64,000 nucleotides of DNA from AP-15 sp963747735 (lineage in GTDB: Bacteria; Pseudomonadota; Alphaproteobacteria; ATCC43930; CGMCC-115725). A program made the position numbers and the translations under genes. Below the pieces are notes generated by a model that saw only the letters and a program-made list of their open reading frames with translations, had not been told where the DNA came from and did no database searches. Where the stretch lies: NCBI GenBank assembly GCA_963747735.1, contig CAVVGE010000005.1:310001-374000 (forward strand), given 5' to 3'. Positions 61,327 through 64,000 of the stretch are shown in pieces (position 1 is the stretch's first letter; each line of letters starts with the position of its first letter).

Positions 61327-62268
61327 ATGCTGGCCTATGTCGTTCGCCGCGTCTTGGCGACGATCCCGGTCATGGTCGTCGTGGCGCTCTTTGTCTTTGC
61401 GCTGCTGCATCTGAGCCCCGGCGATCCCGCCGCGATCATCGCCGGCGACACCGCGACCACGGCCGACATCGCCCACATCCGGGCCACCCTCGGTCTCGAT
61501 CAGCCGCTTTGCTGGCAGTTTGTCCACTGGCTCTGGCGGCTGCTGCACGGCGATCTCGGCACCTCGATCTTCACCAACCTGCCGGTCTCGGCGCTGATCA
61601 TGCAGCGGGTCGAGCCGACCGTGGCGCTGACCCTTTCGACCCTCGTCACCTCGATCGCGGTCGCGATCCCGATGGGCGTCGTCGCCGCCTGGAAGGCGGG
61701 CTCGCTAATCGACCGCGGCGTCATGATCTTCGCCGTCCTGGGCTTTTCGGTGCCGGTTTTTGTGCTCGCCTACATCCTGATCTATGTCTTTGCGATCGGC
61801 ATCCCGCTGTTGCCGGTGCAGGGCTATGTCAGCATCAGCCGCGGCTTTCTGCCGTTCCTGTCGCATATCGTGCTGCCGACGATCGGTCTCGGCACCGTCT
61901 ACACCGCATTGATCGCCCGCATCACCCGGGCCAGCATGCTCGACGTCCTGGCGCAGGACTATATCCGCACGGCCCAGGCCAAGGGCTTGTCGAACCAGCG
62001 CATGCTGGTGGGCCATGCGCTGAAAAACGCCGCGGTGCCGATCGCGACGATCATCGGCATCGGCGTGGGGCTGCTGATCAGCGGCGTCGTCGTCACCGAG
62101 ACCGTGTTCGCCATCCCCGGCATCGGGCGCCTGACCGTCGATGCGATCCTGCGCCGCGACTATCCGGTGATCCAGGGGATCATCCTGATCTTTTCGTTTG
62201 CTTATGTGACGATCAACCTATTGGTCGATCTCAGCTATACCTTTCTCGATCCGCGCATCCGGTATTGA
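61327..62268 (+). CDS. Peptide/nickel-type ABC transporter permease (DppB-like)
   Basis: A 313-residue inner-membrane permease with six membrane segments. The N terminus LAYVVRRVLATIPVMVVVAL and FALLHLSPGDPAAIIAGD are typical of DppB/OppB proteins. The EAA loop for contact with the ATPase is QDYIRTAQAKGLSNQRMLVG near 218. The C terminus VTINLLVDLSYTFLDPRIRY is the standard family end. It begins the operon; its substrate-binding protein is not upstream in this window and may lie beyond the right edge. Confidence 0.93.
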   Translation: MLAYVVRRVLATIPVMVVVALFVFALLHLSPGDPAAIIAGDTATTADIAHIRATLGLDQPLCWQFVHWLWRLLHGDLGTSIFTNLPVSALIMQRVEPTVALTLSTLVTSIAVAIPMGVVAAWKAGSLIDRGVMIFAVLGFSVPVFVLAYILIYVFAIGIPLLPVQGYVSISRGFLPFLSHIVLPTIGLGTVYTALIARITRASMLDVLAQDYIRTAQAKGLSNQRMLVGHALKNAAVPIATIIGIGVGLLISGVVVTETVFAIPGIGRLTVDAILRRDYPVIQGIILIFSFAYVTINLLVDLSYTFLDPRIRY

Positions 62269-62274
62269 GCGGCA

Positions 62275-63168
62275 ATGACCGTCGTCCCGACCGAGATCGC
62301 GCTCTCGCCGCCCGCCGCCGTCGCGACGGCGCCAAAGCACAGCTGGCGCGCCACGGTCCGGCGTCACCCGACCATCGTCGTCGGCATGGCCTTGCTCGCG
62401 GTGATGGCGGCGATGGCGATCTTTGCCCCCTGGCTCGGCACGCAAGACCCGCAGGCCATTTCGCCGATCACGCGGCTCAGATGGCCGTCGGCCGAGCATT
62501 GGTTCGGCACCGACATGCTCGGCCGCGACGTCTACAGCCGCACGATCTACGGCGCGCGCGTGTCGCTGATCGTCGGGCTCGGGGTGGCGCTCCTGTCAAC
62601 CGGGCTCGGCCTCGCGATCGGCCTCGTCACCGGCTTCAGCCGGTGGACCGACGCGATCGTCATGCGGATCATGGACGGGCTGATGTCGATTCCGTCGGTG
62701 CTGATCGCGATCGCGCTGATGGCATTGACCCGCGCCAGCATGCAGAACGTGATCTTCGCCATCACCGTCGGCGAGGTGCCGCGGATCGCACGGCTCGTCC
62801 GCAGCGTCGTGCTCGGACTGCGCGAATTGCCGTTTGTCGAGGCCGCGGTGGCGAGCGGCACCCGCCCGTGGCGCATCCTTGCCCGGCATATCCTGCCCAA
62901 TGCCCTGCCGCCCCTTTTTGTGCAGGCGACCTTTACCGCCGCCTCGGCGATGATCGTCGAGGCGATCCTCTCCTTTCTCGGCGTCGGCACGCCGCCCAAC
63001 ATCCCGAGCTGGGGCAACATCATGGCCGAAGGCCGCGATTTCTTCGAGATCGCCTACTACATCGTGCTGTTCCCCGGCATCATGCTGTCGGTCACGGTGT
63101 TGGCGATCAATCTTTTGGGCGATGGCTTGCGTGACGCGCTCGATCCGCGCCTGCAACGCCGGATGTGA
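62275..63168 (+). CDS. Peptide/nickel-type ABC transporter permease (DppC-like)
   Basis: A 297-residue partner permease. After a 40-residue cytoplasmic start (SWRATVRRHPTIVVGMALLA is the first membrane segment) it has HWFGTDMLGRDVYSRTIYGA near 80, a hallmark of DppC/OppC. The EAA loop is VEAAVASGTRPWRILARHIL near 195. The C terminus GDGLRDALDPRLQRRM matches the family. It begins seven bases after the DppB-like stop. Confidence 0.93.
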   Translation: MTVVPTEIALSPPAAVATAPKHSWRATVRRHPTIVVGMALLAVMAAMAIFAPWLGTQDPQAISPITRLRWPSAEHWFGTDMLGRDVYSRTIYGARVSLIVGLGVALLSTGLGLAIGLVTGFSRWTDAIVMRIMDGLMSIPSVLIAIALMALTRASMQNVIFAITVGEVPRIARLVRSVVLGLRELPFVEAAVASGTRPWRILARHILPNALPPLFVQATFTAASAMIVEAILSFLGVGTPPNIPSWGNIMAEGRDFFEIAYYIVLFPGIMLSVTVLAINLLGDGLRDALDPRLQRRM

Positions 63169-63170
63169 GC

Positions 63171-64000
63171 ATGGCCGGGCCGCAGGCAGCGCCTGCCGAG
63201 GCACGCCCGCCGGCGTCGAGCCCGCGCGCCGCGCCGCTCCTCGAAGTCACCGGCCTCGAAACCGCGTTTTTCACCCGCGACGGCGTCGTGCGCGCCGTGG
63301 ACGGCGTCTCCTTTACCGTCCTCCCCGGTGAGGTGCTGGCGCTCGTCGGCGAGAGCGGCTGCGGCAAGACGGTGACCGCCTTGTCCATCTTGCGCCTCGT
63401 GCCGGAGCCGCTCGGCCGCATCGTCGCGGGCTCGATCCGCTTCGCCGGCCGCAACCTCCTCGACCTGACCGAGGCCGAGATGCGCGCCGTGCGCGGCAAC
63501 GAAATCTCGATGATCTTTCAGGAGCCGATGACCTCGTTGAACCCGGTGCTGACGATCGGCCGGCAGATCGCCGAGACCTTGGTCCTGCACCGGCGCCTCG
63601 ACCGCCGCGCGGCGATGGCAAAGGCGATCGACATGCTGCGCCTCGTCGACATCCCCGACCCCGCGCGGCGCGCCGCCGAATATCCGCACCAGCTCTCGGG
63701 CGGCATGCGCCAGCGGGTGATGATCGCAATGGCGCTCGCCTGCAGCCCGAAGCTTCTGATCGCCGACGAGCCGACGACCGCGCTCGATGTGACGATCCAG
63801 GCCCAGATTCTCGATCTGATGCGCGAATTGAAGGCCGAGATCGACGCCGCGATCATGCTGATCACTCACGATCTCGGTGTCGTCGCCGAAATGGCCGAGC
63901 GTGTCGTCGTCATGTATGCCGGGCGAAAGGCCGAGGAAGCCCCGGTCGAGCAGCTGTTCCGACAGCCGCTCCACCCCTACACGCAGGGCCTCCTCGCCTC
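63171..64000 (+). CDS. Peptide/nickel-type ABC transporter ATP-binding protein (3' partial)
   Basis: The ATPase of the transporter, open at the right edge after about 276 residues. It starts with ATG two bases after the DppC-like stop. Walker A is GESGCGKT near residue 59-66, the Q-loop is IFQEPMTSLNPV near 115, the signature is LSGGMRQR near 175 and Walker B is KLLIADEPTTALD near 195, with the H-loop ITHDLGVVAEMAE near 230. A Pro/Ala-rich 20-residue leader precedes the usual start. The usual DppD C-terminal peptide (about 50 residues) lies outside the window. Confidence 0.93.
   Translation, partial: MAGPQAAPAEARPPASSPRAAPLLEVTGLETAFFTRDGVVRAVDGVSFTVLPGEVLALVGESGCGKTVTALSILRLVPEPLGRIVAGSIRFAGRNLLDLTEAEMRAVRGNEISMIFQEPMTSLNPVLTIGRQIAETLVLHRRLDRRAAMAKAIDMLRLVDIPDPARRAAEYPHQLSGGMRQRVMIAMALACSPKLLIADEPTTALDVTIQAQILDLMRELKAEIDAAIMLITHDLGVVAEMAERVVVMYAGRKAEEAPVEQLFRQPLHPYTQGLLA

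Noticed and set aside
1..64000. tRNA, rRNA and riboswitch genes
   Set aside because: No clover-leaf tRNA end, rRNA segment or known riboswitch core was recognised on reading; a dedicated covariance-model search was not possible.

Overview
The window is a GC-rich chromosomal segment from an alphaproteobacterium. The evidence is the DUF2232 membrane gene directly before rplI (the rpsF-rpsR-DUF2232-rplI order usual in that class), an HWE-type histidine kinase, KorA/KorB with a flavoprotein partner, and palindromic REP-like repeats of the kinds common in Rhizobiales and Rhodospirillales. No genus is claimed.

Layout. 0-11.3 kb: mostly intact housekeeping and metabolic genes: DUF2232 (cut by the left edge), rplI, cfa, a periplasmic solute-binding protein, an HpaB-type flavin monooxygenase, a TDT-family transporter, a response regulator overlapping a CheB-CheR-PAS-HWE kinase fusion, and pyrC. 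11.3-24.9 kb: an accessory stretch rich in exported proteins. It holds a transposase remnant, an AT-richer PEP-CTERM protein, several secreted proteins of unknown role, an NxxGxxxF-repeat protein and a large type-I-secretion-like repeat protein. Between them are a frameshifted thiolase, a LuxR-type regulator, an AcuI/YhdH-like reductase, an HTH protein and an amidase. 25-31 kb: class II aldolase, CoA-transferase, ABM-domain protein, membrane protein and a frameshifted MscS-type channel.

31-52.5 kb: the most unusual part, a one-direction island built around four sulfatase genes. Interleaved are two paralogous beta-barrel-like outer-membrane proteins, two DUF2252 genes (one truncated), AraC regulators (one intact, two partial), lipoproteins, DUF202 and other membrane proteins, a broken adenylate/guanylate cyclase and a SAM methyltransferase. 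It has been rebuilt repeatedly: remnants of DUF2252, DUF202, AraC, a cyclase sensor and an outer-membrane barrel lie between the intact genes. A plausible reading is that the exported sulfatases and barrels take up and desulfate sulfate esters under AraC control; the substrate is unknown. No formylglycine-generating enzyme is seen in the window, so sulfatase maturation must depend on a gene elsewhere.

52.5-64 kb: a 957-residue repetitive adhesin-like gene on the minus strand, then a minus-strand operon for a 2-oxoacid:ferredoxin oxidoreductase (Fe-S flavoprotein, korA, korB) with a REP-like palindrome in each intergenic gap. Last is a plus-strand peptide-type ABC transporter operon (two permeases and an ATPase cut by the right edge).

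Five plus-strand genes show a reading-frame break of the +1 type (thiolase, the 16.6 kb secreted protein, the 3' end of the NxxGxxxF protein, the MscS channel, the 34.8 kb barrel). The minus-strand genes look intact. Either the assembly carries single-base insertions or several accessory genes are decaying; raw reads would decide.
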